Shown here in pieces: positions 46,687 to 55,371 of a DNA stretch of 64,000 nucleotides. A program made the translations under genes and the position numbers. This DNA is from Gemmatimonadaceae bacterium (GTDB lineage Bacteria; Gemmatimonadota; Gemmatimonadetes; Gemmatimonadales; Gemmatimonadaceae). Positions within the stretch are counted from its first letter, which is position 1; every line of letters starts with the position of its first letter. The stretch lies in assembly GCA_030647905.1 (NCBI GenBank), contig JAUSJA010000025.1, positions 124,001-188,000 on the forward strand, written 5' to 3'. The notes beneath the pieces are model-generated. The model was not told the DNA's origin. It saw only the letters and a list, made by a program, of their open reading frames with translations, and made no database searches.

Positions 46687-48138
46687 TTGTCGTCGCAATT
46701 CCCGGAAACATTTGGAGCCCTGAAGCGGTCCCCCTGGGGCAACCCCGATCGCTCTCTCCGTTCGGTCAAGGACGAGGTGAGAGCCAATCTCCTCACCAGA
46801 ATCGCGAGGGGCGGGCCCCTTTTCGAGGGCGTCGTCGGCTACGAAGACACGGTCATGCCGCAGATCGTGAACGCCCTTCTGTCGCGCCATAATCTCATCC
46901 TTCTCGGTCTCCGCGGGCAGGCCAAATCGCGTATCCTTCGAGCTCTCACGACACTGCTCGACGACGCGATTCCGATCGTCGCCGGCAGTGAGGTGAACGA
47001 CAATCCGTTCGCCCCGATCTCGAAGTACGCGCGCAACATGCTCGAGGAGTGCGGCGATGCGACACCGATCGCGTGGATCGGGCGCGACAGCCGGTTCGTC
47101 GAAAAGCTCGCGACTCCTGACGTGACGGTCGCCGACATAATCGGCGACGTGGACCCGATCAAGGCGGCGCGTGGCGGGCATATTCTGTCGGACGAGCTGA
47201 CTATCCACTACGGCATGCTCCCTCGCGCCAACCGCGGAATCTTCGCGCTCAACGAGTTGCCGGACCTCGCCGGCAAGGTGCAGGTGAGCCTCTTCAACAT
47301 CATGCAGGAAGGCGACGTCCAGATCAAAGGCTATCCGGTTCGCCTCGCTCTCGACGTGCTGCTTTGCTTCACGGCGAATCCCGAGGACTACACGGCGCGC
47401 GGCAAGATCATCACCCCGCTCAAGGACCGCATTGGGAGTGAGATCCAGACCCACTATCCCGAGTCGGTGGAAACCGGAATGGAGATCACCAGCCAGGAGG
47501 CGTGGACGAACCGCGGTGGACGGCCGGTGCGGGTTCCGGGTTTCATCGCCGAGGTGGTGGAGAGAATTGCGTTCGAGGCGCGCGAAGACAAGCGGATAGA
47601 CAAGCGCTCGGGCGTATCGCAGCGAATGCCCATCGCGGTGATGGAGAATATCGTTTCCAACGCGGAGCGCCGCGCGCTCGTCACCGGCGAGGACGAGATC
47701 GTGCCGCGGATCGGCGACATCTACGCCGCGCTGCCGGCTATCACTGGAAAGATCGAGCTCGAGTACGAGGGCGAGCTCGTCGGCGGCCGCAACATCGCGC
47801 GCGAGCTGATCCGCCGCGCAGCCGATGCCACTTTCTACGGGCGCACCGGCGGAGTCAACGCCGATGAGGTCATCATGTGGTTCGATGGCGGTGGCGCGCT
47901 GCAGGTGAATGACGACGTCACCGCCGACGCCGCCGTGGACGGGTTCCGCACGGTTCCCAGTCTTCTCGGACTCGTGGACATGACGGCCCTCGCGGAGAAG
48001 AGCGACATCCCGGTGGTCGCGGCGGCATGCGAGCTGATCCTCGAATCGCTTGTCGCGCGAAGAAAAATCTCGCGCAACGATGCGGGATTGTACGGACGGT
48101 CGCACGAAGAGAAGCGCCGCCGCCCATACCAGGACTGA
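46687..48138 (+). CDS. MoxR/magnesium chelatase BchI-like AAA+ ATPase
   Basis: The 483-residue product has a BchI/MoxR-like AAA+ core: VVGYEDTVMPQIVNALLSRH, Walker A-like LLGLRGQAKSRILRAL, a long insert, NRGIFALNELPDLAGKVQVS (Walker B region) and LLCFTANPEDYTARGKIITP (sensor 1). Such ATPases usually work with a VWA-domain partner to remodel or insert metal into proteins. No VWA gene is adjacent. The TTG at 46687 follows a GGGAGAAC ribosome-binding site. It abuts the cytidylate kinase-like gene without a gap. Confidence 0.82.
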   Translation: MSSQFPETFGALKRSPWGNPDRSLRSVKDEVRANLLTRIARGGPLFEGVVGYEDTVMPQIVNALLSRHNLILLGLRGQAKSRILRALTTLLDDAIPIVAGSEVNDNPFAPISKYARNMLEECGDATPIAWIGRDSRFVEKLATPDVTVADIIGDVDPIKAARGGHILSDELTIHYGMLPRANRGIFALNELPDLAGKVQVSLFNIMQEGDVQIKGYPVRLALDVLLCFTANPEDYTARGKIITPLKDRIGSEIQTHYPESVETGMEITSQEAWTNRGGRPVRVPGFIAEVVERIAFEAREDKRIDKRSGVSQRMPIAVMENIVSNAERRALVTGEDEIVPRIGDIYAALPAITGKIELEYEGELVGGRNIARELIRRAADATFYGRTGGVNADEVIMWFDGGGALQVNDDVTADAAVDGFRTVPSLLGLVDMTALAEKSDIPVVAAACELILESLVARRKISRNDAGLYGRSHEEKRRRPYQD

Positions 48139-48765
48139 ATGCCGATCGTCACCATCTCCCGTCTTTACGGGTCGGGCGGGTCGGAGGTCGCTGCCCGCGT
48201 AGCGAAGGAGCTGGGGTGGTCGCTTCTCGACAACGCGGTTGTAGACGCAGTCGCGGCGCGACTGGGAATCACGCCGTCCGAAGTGGCGGCGCGTGAAGAA
48301 CGACTGCCATCGCTCGTCGAGCGGCTGGTTGACACGATGGCCCTCGGCTCACAGGAGTGGCTGTCGCCGCTGTCCGCCGCCAGGCGGCCGCCAACGGACG
48401 AGCAGCTGGTGGACATGACGCGCCACATCGTGGAGGAAGCGATCGCGCGCGGCCCGCTCGTCGTCGTCGGCCGCGGAGCGCAGGCGATGCTCGCCGAGCG
48501 CACCGACGCCCTGCACGTCTTCTGCTACGCGCCGAGGTCGGCGCTGATCGCGCGGTCAATGATGCGCGACGGGATCGACGAAGCTGCGGCCGCAAAGCTC
48601 GTTGATGAGACAAACACGCATCGCGAACAGTGGGTGCGCAAACACTGGAATCGCGCGTGGCGCGACCATGCCAACTACCACCTGTCGGTCAACACAGAGT
48701 GGCTCGGCATCGCCGGCGCGGCCGATGTCATAGTTCGCACCGCTTCGGCGAGGTTCCAGCTTTAG
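48139..48765 (+). CDS. Cytidylate kinase-like family protein
   Basis: The 208-residue product starts MPIVTISRLYGSGGSEVAAR with a modified P-loop, then GWSLLDNAVVDAVAARLG, GPLVVVGRGAQAMLAERTD and HREQWVRKHWNRAWRDHANY. This is the cytidylate kinase-like family (PF13189) rather than canonical Cmk. It would transfer phosphate to a nucleotide or other small substrate, unidentified. Directly abuts the AAA+ gene, so the two are probably co-expressed. Confidence 0.82.
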   Translation: MPIVTISRLYGSGGSEVAARVAKELGWSLLDNAVVDAVAARLGITPSEVAAREERLPSLVERLVDTMALGSQEWLSPLSAARRPPTDEQLVDMTRHIVEEAIARGPLVVVGRGAQAMLAERTDALHVFCYAPRSALIARSMMRDGIDEAAAAKLVDETNTHREQWVRKHWNRAWRDHANYHLSVNTEWLGIAGAADVIVRTASARFQL

Positions 48766-48817
48766 TTCCGCGCCTGGCCTGCCACTATGACGGAAGGTTC
48801 GTCAGGTTGAATCGAAG

Positions 48818-49522
48818 TCAGTCCCGCGGATTTGTAGCCCAGACCGTCGCTTCGGTGATGAACCCACGGTCGGACATCTCGAGCATCGAGCAGATCGTGT
48901 GCGCGATGTCCTCGCCCTCGAGCTTCGTGGGATTCGTCGCGCGCGGGGGGCGGGCGGCTGCGAAGAAGTTCGTCTGCACTTCGCTCGGATTCACCTGCAT
49001 CACGCGGATGTTGTACTTCCGCAGCTCGGCGCGCCAGCACTCGGTCATCCCGCTGACGGCGAACTTGGTCGCGACGTAGGTCGTTCCTCTGGCTGAGCCC
49101 TTCTGCCCCGACGTCGAGGCGATGTTGACGATATTGCCGGTGTTCCGCGACACGAAGTGCTTCGCCGATTCGCGCGCAACCAGCATGGCGCCGAGCACGT
49201 TGGTCTCCCACACGCGGCGGAAATCGTGCGCGGTGGTTTCGACCAGCGGAGCCCAGTATCCGAAGCCGGCGTTGTTGACGAGGACGTTGTAGCCGCCCAG
49301 CTCCGAGACCACGCGCTCGACCATCCGTGTCACGTCTTCTTCCCTGGAAACATCGGCGACTATGCCCAGGGCACCCAGCTCCGCCGCGGCTTCATCGAGC
49401 GCATCAGCCTTCCGCCCGCAGATCGCAACCGCAGCGCCGCGATCTCTCAGAAGCTGTGCTGTCGCGTAGCCGATGCCCGAACTACCTCCGGTAACGAGCA
49501 CCTTCGCAGTCTTGAGATCCAT
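48818..49522 (-). CDS. SDR family oxidoreductase
   Basis: The 234-residue Rossmann enzyme has VLVTGGSSGIGYATAQLLRD (TGxxxGIG cofactor site), VLVNNAGFGYWAPL (NNAG) and TYVATKFAVSG (YxxxK catalytic pair, with the Ser in NIASTSGQKG). A typical NAD(P)-dependent short-chain dehydrogenase; substrate unknown. The ATG has an AGGAGG ribosome-binding site. It follows the aldolase gene on the - strand with a ~30-base gap. Confidence 0.92.
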   Translation of the reverse strand: MDLKTAKVLVTGGSSGIGYATAQLLRDRGAAVAICGRKADALDEAAAELGALGIVADVSREEDVTRMVERVVSELGGYNVLVNNAGFGYWAPLVETTAHDFRRVWETNVLGAMLVARESAKHFVSRNTGNIVNIASTSGQKGSARGTTYVATKFAVSGMTECWRAELRKYNIRVMQVNPSEVQTNFFAAARPPRATNPTKLEGEDIAHTICSMLEMSDRGFITEATVWATNPRD

Positions 49523-49552
49523 CCTGCCTCCTGTGGGTGAGCCGTCCGCGGG

Positions 49553-50629
49553 TTATCCGCCGAGGATCCTCCGGGCGGCTTCGAGAAAGCCGTTCACGTC
49601 CTCCTCCGTGGTGTCGAAGGAGGTCACGAATCGTGCCTCGGACGTCGCCTCGTCCCAGATGTGGAAGAAGCAGACATCCTGGAGCGCCGCGACATGCTCG
49701 TGCGGAACGACGGCGAACACCTCGTTCGCCTGCACCAGCTGCGTCACGCGACATCCGTGCATTCCGGCCAGGCCGCGGCCGAGCAGCGCGGCCATGCGAT
49801 TCGCGTGCGTGGCGCTGCGGAGCCACAGACGATCGGTGAGGAGTGCGTCGAACTGCGCGGCGACGAACCGCATCTTCGACGACAGCTGCATTCCCTGCAT
49901 CCGGCGATACGCGAAGTTGCGCGCCAGCTCGGGGTCGAAGAAGACGACCGCTTCGCCGGCGATCATCCCGTTCTTCGTGCCGCCGAACGACAGCACGTCA
50001 ACGCCCGCATCGCCCGATATCGCGCGCAATGAAGTACCGAGAGTCGCCGCCGCGTTCGCGAGGCGCGCTCCGTCCATGTGCAGTCGAAGGCCGTGCTCAT
50101 GGACGAACGCTGCGATCACCTCGACCTCGCTCGGAGCATAAATCGTCCCGTACTCGGTGGCCTGCGAGATGGACACGGCGCTCGGCTGTACGTGATGGTC
50201 ATTACCGAAGTCGTGGAGATGCCGCGCGATTCCGTCGCGATCGATCTTTCCATCGGTGGTCGGCACCGGCGACAGCTTGCACCCGACTTGCTTTTCGGGG
50301 GCGCCGCACTCCGAGGTGTAGATGTGAGCCGACTCGGCGCAGATGACGGTATTGAACGGCAGCGCGAGCGTCTGGAGACTGAGCACATTGGCGGCGGTGC
50401 CGCTGAAGACGAAGAAGATCTGCGCGCTGTCGCCGAACTCCTCTCTCAGCTTTGCGGTCGTCGCGGCGGTGTACGGGTCGTGTCCGTATGACGGGACATG
50501 GCCGGAGTTGACCGCGGTGACGGCGGCGAGGACCTCGGGATGAACGCCGGACCAGTTGTCCGAGGCGAGATGGCGACGAATACCGCCAGACCGTTTGACC
50601 GATTGTCTCACCGTCGCCTCGGGGCGCAC
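49553..50629 (-). CDS. Low-specificity L-threonine aldolase-like PLP enzyme
   Basis: The 358-residue product shows the threonine aldolase pattern: LASDNWSGVHPEVLAAV, YGHDPYTAATTAKLREEFG, FVFSGTAANVLSLQ, LRLHMDGARLANAAATLG and the Schiff-base lysine in VLSFGGTKNGMIAGEAVVFF. It cleaves L-threonine or L-allo-threonine to glycine and acetaldehyde. The GTG at 50629 gives a ~20-residue N-terminal extension; the exact start is uncertain. Confidence 0.88.
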   Translation of the reverse strand: MRPEATVRQSVKRSGGIRRHLASDNWSGVHPEVLAAVTAVNSGHVPSYGHDPYTAATTAKLREEFGDSAQIFFVFSGTAANVLSLQTLALPFNTVICAESAHIYTSECGAPEKQVGCKLSPVPTTDGKIDRDGIARHLHDFGNDHHVQPSAVSISQATEYGTIYAPSEVEVIAAFVHEHGLRLHMDGARLANAAATLGTSLRAISGDAGVDVLSFGGTKNGMIAGEAVVFFDPELARNFAYRRMQGMQLSSKMRFVAAQFDALLTDRLWLRSATHANRMAALLGRGLAGMHGCRVTQLVQANEVFAVVPHEHVAALQDVCFFHIWDEATSEARFVTSFDTTEEDVNGFLEAARRILGG

Positions 50630-50632
50630 TGC

Positions 50633-51514
50633 TTATCGCTTCTCAATCCGCAAGGGCCGATCATTTTTGCCAGGCAAGTGGGACCGCTTTTTCAAGACGG
50701 TGGTTCTCTGACCAACCATAAACGGAAACAGCTTCTGGACCGGGAAATATAGCGGAGAACAGTACTGCGATATTCTGCGCCCTATCGGAGGGACGAGTGC
50801 ACCGTTTTCACTGACAACCACCTGAGTAGTGCCTCCCACATCAAACAGTTTCGCGATGCGACTTGTTGACATTCCGAGGTAATCCCGGCTGCCTGGCTTC
50901 GAGTAGCGCCAATCTACCAGTACCAAATGGCCGCCTGGCTTCGTAACTCGAAGCATTTCGAGGGCGATGCTCCCCGCTACACGCTCGTCAGTAAGCTGCA
51001 CGAACATCGTCGATTCGAACACGATGTCGAAGCTGCCTGATGCGAAGCTCATTCGATCTGCGGTTTCGCATCGCAGATCGATACCCGGAAGGTCCATCCT
51101 GCCTTGGTGGATACGTGCGGAGTTGATATCCACCCCTGTCAGGTTGGCTGCGCGAAACCCGAGTTTCAGAAAGGTCAGCAAGCTGGTCCCGCCCCCGCAG
51201 CCTACATCGAGAACTCGTGCAGATTCACGATCGACTGGTATCCGCCGCAACGCTCGCGTGTTCGCAACGTCGAAAGCGATAGACTGAAACAAAACTTCCG
51301 GATTCGTCAGAAGGTCGTTTCTATCGCGTCCCAGTTTTGAGTAGTAGTACTCGGCGTACCATGCTTGTGTCTCTTCCTCCGATGCGCGGAGGTCGGGTCG
51401 GGTCGGGTCGGGTCGGGTCGGGACATGATGTGGGCCCTTGCCCCGGGTCAAGGCCGCCCGGGAAATTGGGGTAATATCGGCACCTTGCAGGCGTTCGCCG
51501 AACGTGGCAAGCAA
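50633..51514 (-). CDS. Class I SAM-dependent methyltransferase with a repeat at its 5' end
   Basis: The core from about residue 45 onward is a Rossmann methyltransferase: ARVLDVGCGGGTSLLTFLKL (SAM loop), LTGVDINSARIHQ, DIVFESTMFVQLTDE and VTKPGGHLVLVDW. It fits small-molecule methyltransferases; no clear substrate. The frame upstream runs through a (CGACC)6 repeat (51391-51420) and has only TTG starts, one at 51514. An ATG at 51426 is out of frame by one. Composition is less GC-biased than neighbouring genes and ATC-GAY codons occur, which hints at transfer. The start is uncertain. Confidence 0.78.
   Translation of the reverse strand: MLATFGERLQGADITPISRAALTRGKGPHHVPTRPDPTRPDLRASEEETQAWYAEYYYSKLGRDRNDLLTNPEVLFQSIAFDVANTRALRRIPVDRESARVLDVGCGGGTSLLTFLKLGFRAANLTGVDINSARIHQGRMDLPGIDLRCETADRMSFASGSFDIVFESTMFVQLTDERVAGSIALEMLRVTKPGGHLVLVDWRYSKPGSRDYLGMSTSRIAKLFDVGGTTQVVVSENGALVPPIGRRISQYCSPLYFPVQKLFPFMVGQRTTVLKKRSHLPGKNDRPLRIEKR
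51391..51420. repeat. Pentanucleotide tandem repeat (GGTCG)6
   Basis: Six perfect copies of GGTCG (CGACC on the coding strand) lie in the 5' part of the methyltransferase reading frame, encoding alternating Pro, Thr, Arg and Asp. Because the unit is not a multiple of three, a change of copy number shifts the frame. Confidence 0.95.
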
Positions 51515-51687
51515 TCGACGCCGGCCATGCCGATCGGATTGGATGCTCAGGAGCGAATACCGGGCCAGATTGTTCGAAGCAAATCCGGCGATTGCGCATG
51601 AGCCGTTGATGTCACACGGCCTGACAGCCGATCACGTGGATCTTCCTGTGAGCAGCGAGGCAGAAAATATCGGGCGGCGCCGGATTC

Positions 51688-52302
51688 CTATTGCGCCTTC
51701 GCGACCTCCGCCGCGAGCTCGGTGTACGCGTTCTCGTTCAGCGCTCCGAACCTGAGATTGCGCCAGAGGATGCGGCCGTCCTTCCCGATGACGAACACGG
51801 TGCGGCTCGACCAGGCCCTGCCGGGATTCCACGATCCGTACTGCTTCGCGACGGTGAGCTGAGGATCCGAGCCCAATGCAAACGGAAATTTCATTTCCTG
51901 CGCCCACGACACGTGGCTGGCGATGCTGTCCACCGAAATGGGAAGCACCACGACGTTCGAGCCGAACAACTTCGTGTACTCGTCCCTGAACTTGGTCAGC
52001 TCGGCGGTGCACCCCGAAGTGCGATCGCCGGGATAGAATGCCAGCACGACGACCTTGCCGCGAAACTTGCTGAGCGTCACCGGCTTCGCGCGCACTCCGG
52101 CCGAGCCGGCCCATTCAATCGTGAAGTCAGGCGCGACGCGTCCGATCTCGATCTCGGCCGGTGGCGGGGACGCAACGGGAGCGGCCGCCGGAGCCGGCGC
52201 TGCAGCCGGGGCGGGCGCGGCTTGCGCGCCGGCCGTGCCGGCGGCGATGATCGTGGCGGCAATGACGGCCACGCCTGGCCTCAGGCGTTGAATGCTGGAC
52301 AT
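51688..52302 (-). CDS. Exported peroxiredoxin (AhpC/TSA or BCP-like)
   Basis: From the ATG at 52302 the 204-residue product has a signal peptide (ending near TAGAQA), an Ala/Pro-rich linker, and a peroxiredoxin fold: VGRVAPDF-like entry (IGRVAPDFTIEWAG), VVVLAFYPGDRTSGCTAELT (the peroxidatic Cys with the PxxxTxxC pattern), VLPISVDSIASHVSW and WSSRTVFVIGKDGRI. It reduces peroxides, probably in the periplasm. The rigid linker may tether it to the membrane if the signal is not cleaved. Confidence 0.88.
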   Translation of the reverse strand: MSSIQRLRPGVAVIAATIIAAGTAGAQAAPAPAAAPAPAAAPVASPPPAEIEIGRVAPDFTIEWAGSAGVRAKPVTLSKFRGKVVVLAFYPGDRTSGCTAELTKFRDEYTKLFGSNVVVLPISVDSIASHVSWAQEMKFPFALGSDPQLTVAKQYGSWNPGRAWSSRTVFVIGKDGRILWRNLRFGALNENAYTELAAEVAKAQ

Positions 52303-52383
52303 GATGGCTCCTGTCGCTGAATGACAGTGAGAGGCTTCGCGAGAATCAATCCAATGTAATTCCCGGACCAGGCTGCCGCCGCC

Positions 52384-52554
52384 AACCATCTCTTCTATGC
52401 GGATGCGGTGGGGACGCCGGGAACGGACATGACGTTCTTCGACTGGACCATGCCTCGCGAAAAACGCGGAACGAACAGCATCACGCGTACATGCCTCCCG
52501 AAAGACTCAACTCGTTCGGCATGCCCCACAGCGGGGAGAATCTCAAGCCGATAG
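52384..52554 (+). pseudogene. Ring-cleaving dioxygenase-like (VOC family) remnant
   Basis: The frame from 52384 reads [20 protein letters not shown] and [16 protein letters not shown] before a stop. The 'YxxDxVGTPGTxxTFF' pattern matches the first VOC module of MhqO/PcpA-type ring-cleaving dioxygenases (normally ~310 residues). Nothing else of the gene is present, and a stop precedes it at about 52358. It sits in the 52303-52595 gap, which otherwise holds no recognisable gene. Confidence 0.45.
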
Positions 52555-52595
52555 ACTGAGCCCGGTTTTTCGCGAGGTACGGTATTTCAGCGCTG

Positions 52596-55355
52596 TCATG
52601 TGCCGCTTTGCGCAGACACCGCACCATGCATCAGGGCTTCCTGCGCACCCAGCGTGCCGCCCCGGCGCTGCACATAGGCGCCATCGGCGCCGAGCTCCCA
52701 GGCCGTCGCATCGTTGATGTAAAGATCGAGAATCCGATCGAGCTCCTCCTGTTGCTTCGTCTCCACGACCCGAACGAGAAGCTCCACTCGCCGGCGAAGA
52801 TTGCGGTGCCGAAGGTCGGCTGACCCCACGAAGTAGATCGGCGAGCCGCCGTTCTCGAATCGGTAGATCCGGGAATGCTCGAGGAAACGGCCGACGACCG
52901 ACGACACCCGCACCCGGTCGGATCGCCCCGGTACTCCCGGGCGAAGTGTGCATATCCCGCGGCACGCCAGCTCCACAATGGCACCATCGGCGGACGCGCG
53001 AAGCAATGCGCGCACGACCGCCGCGTCGGACAACCCGTTAAGCTTCGCGGTGATCCTCGCCGGTCTTCCCGCGCGCGCGTGCGCCGCTTCGCGGTCAATC
53101 AGCGCGACGATGCTGTCCGGCATCTGATGCGGCGCCACCAGCGATCCGCGCGACAGGCCCATTGGAGGAAGCGAGCCGCCGGTGAGCGCATTGAACAGAT
53201 CGGCGACGTCCGCCGTCAGCTCGTCGCGCGAGGAGAAAAGACTCAGATCGGTGTACTCCATGCCCGACCGGCTGTTGTAATTGCCGGTACCGACGTGGAC
53301 GTAACTGCGCAGTTTTCCATTCTCGCGCCGCACTACCAGCAGGGCCTTCGCGTGGTTCTTGTATCCCACCAGGCCGGAGATTACATGACCGCCCGCCTTC
53401 TCCAGCTTCCGCGCCCACCGCACGTTGTGACCCTCGTCGAATCTCGCCTTCAGCTCCACGAACGCGACCACCTTCTTGCCATTACGCGCGGCGTCAATCA
53501 GCGCATCCACGACCGGCGATGAATTGCCGATCCGGTAGAGCGTGATCTTGATCGTCGTCACCTCCGGGTCTTCCGACGCCTCGCGGAGGAAGCGAACGAC
53601 GGTACCGTCGAACGAATCGAACGGATGATGGAACAGCATGTCGCTTTCGCGAAGCGCATCGAGCAGCGATTGGCCCTCGGGCAGCGGCTCCGCCGGCTGG
53701 AATGGCGGATAGCGCAGCGTCGGATTGTCGGGAAGCTCGAGGTCAGAGAGGCATCGCAGGTCGAGGAGCCCGTCTATCTCGTGGATGTCGCTGGCATCGA
53801 GCTCGACTGACGCCCCCGGATCCTCCCGGCGCAGGTTGCCGAGCAGAAGATCGCGAACGAATCCGGGCATCTCCCGCTCCACTTCCACGCGCACGGCGGG
53901 ATTGCTCGACCGCCGCTCAGTCGCGTCGGCTACGGCATCTATCAGATCCTCAGCGCTTTCCTCGTCGAGCGAAAGCTCGCCGCCGCGTGTCACACGAAAC
54001 ACGTACACTCCCTCGATGCCGCCCGCGGGATAGAGGAGGTCGATGTTGGAGCGGACAACCTCCTCGATCGCGATGTAGTCGCCGCTGCTCCCCGGCACCG
54101 GCAGGAACCGCGGACTGTCGGCCGGCAGCTCGAGCTCGGCGAGGTGCAGCCGATGCGTGACATTGTCCCGCTGAACGACCGCGAGCGCGAGGGTCAGGTG
54201 CGGCAGGTGCGGCAGCGGATGGCCGGGACTCAGTGTCATGGCCATCGGCGTCAGGCCAGGATGGATCTCCTCGCGGCATTCCTCGCGCAGCGAGGCGCGC
54301 TGCGCGGCATCGAGAGACTTCCAGCGCACCACCCGTACTCCGAACGGCTCGAGCTCCCGCAGGCAGGCCTCGGCACACCGCGCCTGACGTTCCGCGAGGT
54401 TCGACATGCGCTCGGCAATGAGCCGAAGCTGCTCCGTCCGGCTCAAGCCGTCGTCGCATTGCTCCTCGCTCTGCTCGCGGGCCGCTCTCCGTAATCCGGC
54501 GATGCGGATCATGAAGAACTCGTCAATGTTGGAGCTCACGATGGACAGGAAGCGGAGCCGCTCACGCAGTGGCGTGTCGGCGCTCTCGGCGAGCGCGAGC
54601 ACACGGCCCTGGAAATCGAGCAGGCCAATCTCCGGATTCAGGAACTCCACCGGGTTGCCCGGACTTCGCGGGCCCGCGTGGACGCCCGACGCTTCCTCCG
54701 GCGAGCGGTCGTTGTCGTCCACCCCCCCGCCCTGCTTCCATCGCAGCATCAGCTCGGCGCGGTCGCGAGAATCGCCGCTCTCGCGACGGAGCTGCTGCGT
54801 TTGCTCGAGCGCGGTGGCGAGCCGCTCGGTCGTCGCCCCATCGCCGCGTCGCGCGTGCACGCACATCTGATACATCGTACCCGACGCGCCGTTGCGCCGG
54901 ATTACCGACCGATCGTAGTGGATCTCCACGCGTGGCCGGCGCAGCCAGTCGAAATCGGCGATGCGCGTGATGCGCTCTGTCTCGATGTCGAGGCGCACGA
55001 CGAGCAGCGCCGGATCTATGAGCGCGCTGAGTCTTCGGCCGGCCGCCGTGGCCTCGGCAACGGCACCTCCGGCTTCCGCCGAACGTACCGCCGAATCGAA
55101 TCGCACTTCGGAAGGCGATCCCGCGGAGCCGATCCGCACGGAAAGGATTCGCGTGTCATCCGAGCGGAGCCGGAACCGGCAGGTGATGTTGCGCCGGCGA
55201 AGCGTATCGTGCGACGTGTCGAGGTAGAGATCGCGATGCTGCGACCGTCTCGCATCGCCCGCCACCATGCCCAGCGGCAGCGGAGACGCGACGAGCTCGT
55301 CGAGATGGCGAGCCGAGCGGACCTCGTACCGGAAGGTGGGGAGCGGACGCTTCAT
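52596..55355 (-). CDS. ppk1: CYTH-domain/polyphosphate kinase 1 fusion protein
   Basis: The 919-residue protein has a CYTH/triphosphate-tunnel-like domain at residues 8-205 (RYEVRSARHLDE, then HRDLYLDTSHDTLRRRNITC, FRLRSDDTRILSVRI, RVEIHYDRSV). A Pro/Gly-rich linker (206-235) follows, then a full PPK1 (236-905). PPK1 shows EFLNPEIGLLDFQGRVL, SSNIDEFFMIRIAGL, the phosphorylated His in GYKNHAKALLVVRRE (His668), ACRGICTLRPGVPG and VVGRFLEHSRIYRF (His827). PPK1 reversibly makes polyphosphate from ATP. The tunnel domain may bind, gate or cut the chain (inference). It is last in an operon with CotH-like and DUF4956 genes, with 16 bases between. Confidence 0.93.
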   Translation of the reverse strand: MKRPLPTFRYEVRSARHLDELVASPLPLGMVAGDARRSQHRDLYLDTSHDTLRRRNITCRFRLRSDDTRILSVRIGSAGSPSEVRFDSAVRSAEAGGAVAEATAAGRRLSALIDPALLVVRLDIETERITRIADFDWLRRPRVEIHYDRSVIRRNGASGTMYQMCVHARRGDGATTERLATALEQTQQLRRESGDSRDRAELMLRWKQGGGVDDNDRSPEEASGVHAGPRSPGNPVEFLNPEIGLLDFQGRVLALAESADTPLRERLRFLSIVSSNIDEFFMIRIAGLRRAAREQSEEQCDDGLSRTEQLRLIAERMSNLAERQARCAEACLRELEPFGVRVVRWKSLDAAQRASLREECREEIHPGLTPMAMTLSPGHPLPHLPHLTLALAVVQRDNVTHRLHLAELELPADSPRFLPVPGSSGDYIAIEEVVRSNIDLLYPAGGIEGVYVFRVTRGGELSLDEESAEDLIDAVADATERRSSNPAVRVEVEREMPGFVRDLLLGNLRREDPGASVELDASDIHEIDGLLDLRCLSDLELPDNPTLRYPPFQPAEPLPEGQSLLDALRESDMLFHHPFDSFDGTVVRFLREASEDPEVTTIKITLYRIGNSSPVVDALIDAARNGKKVVAFVELKARFDEGHNVRWARKLEKAGGHVISGLVGYKNHAKALLVVRRENGKLRSYVHVGTGNYNSRSGMEYTDLSLFSSRDELTADVADLFNALTGGSLPPMGLSRGSLVAPHQMPDSIVALIDREAAHARAGRPARITAKLNGLSDAAVVRALLRASADGAIVELACRGICTLRPGVPGRSDRVRVSSVVGRFLEHSRIYRFENGGSPIYFVGSADLRHRNLRRRVELLVRVVETKQQEELDRILDLYINDATAWELGADGAYVQRRGGTLGAQEALMHGAVSAQSGT

Positions 55356-55371
55356 GTGAACTGCGGGGAAA

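Noticed and set aside
46663-48105. A 480-codon open frame on the - strand
   Set aside because: It mirrors the AAA+ ATPase gene. The + strand frame has Walker-type motifs and a ribosome-binding site; the - strand one does not.
52596-55355. The CYTH-PPK1 fusion as an assembly error joining two genes
   Set aside because: The frame is continuous over 919 codons with even codon use and a natural linker, and its neighbours (DUF4956, CotH-like) fit a tunnel-domain polyphosphate locus.
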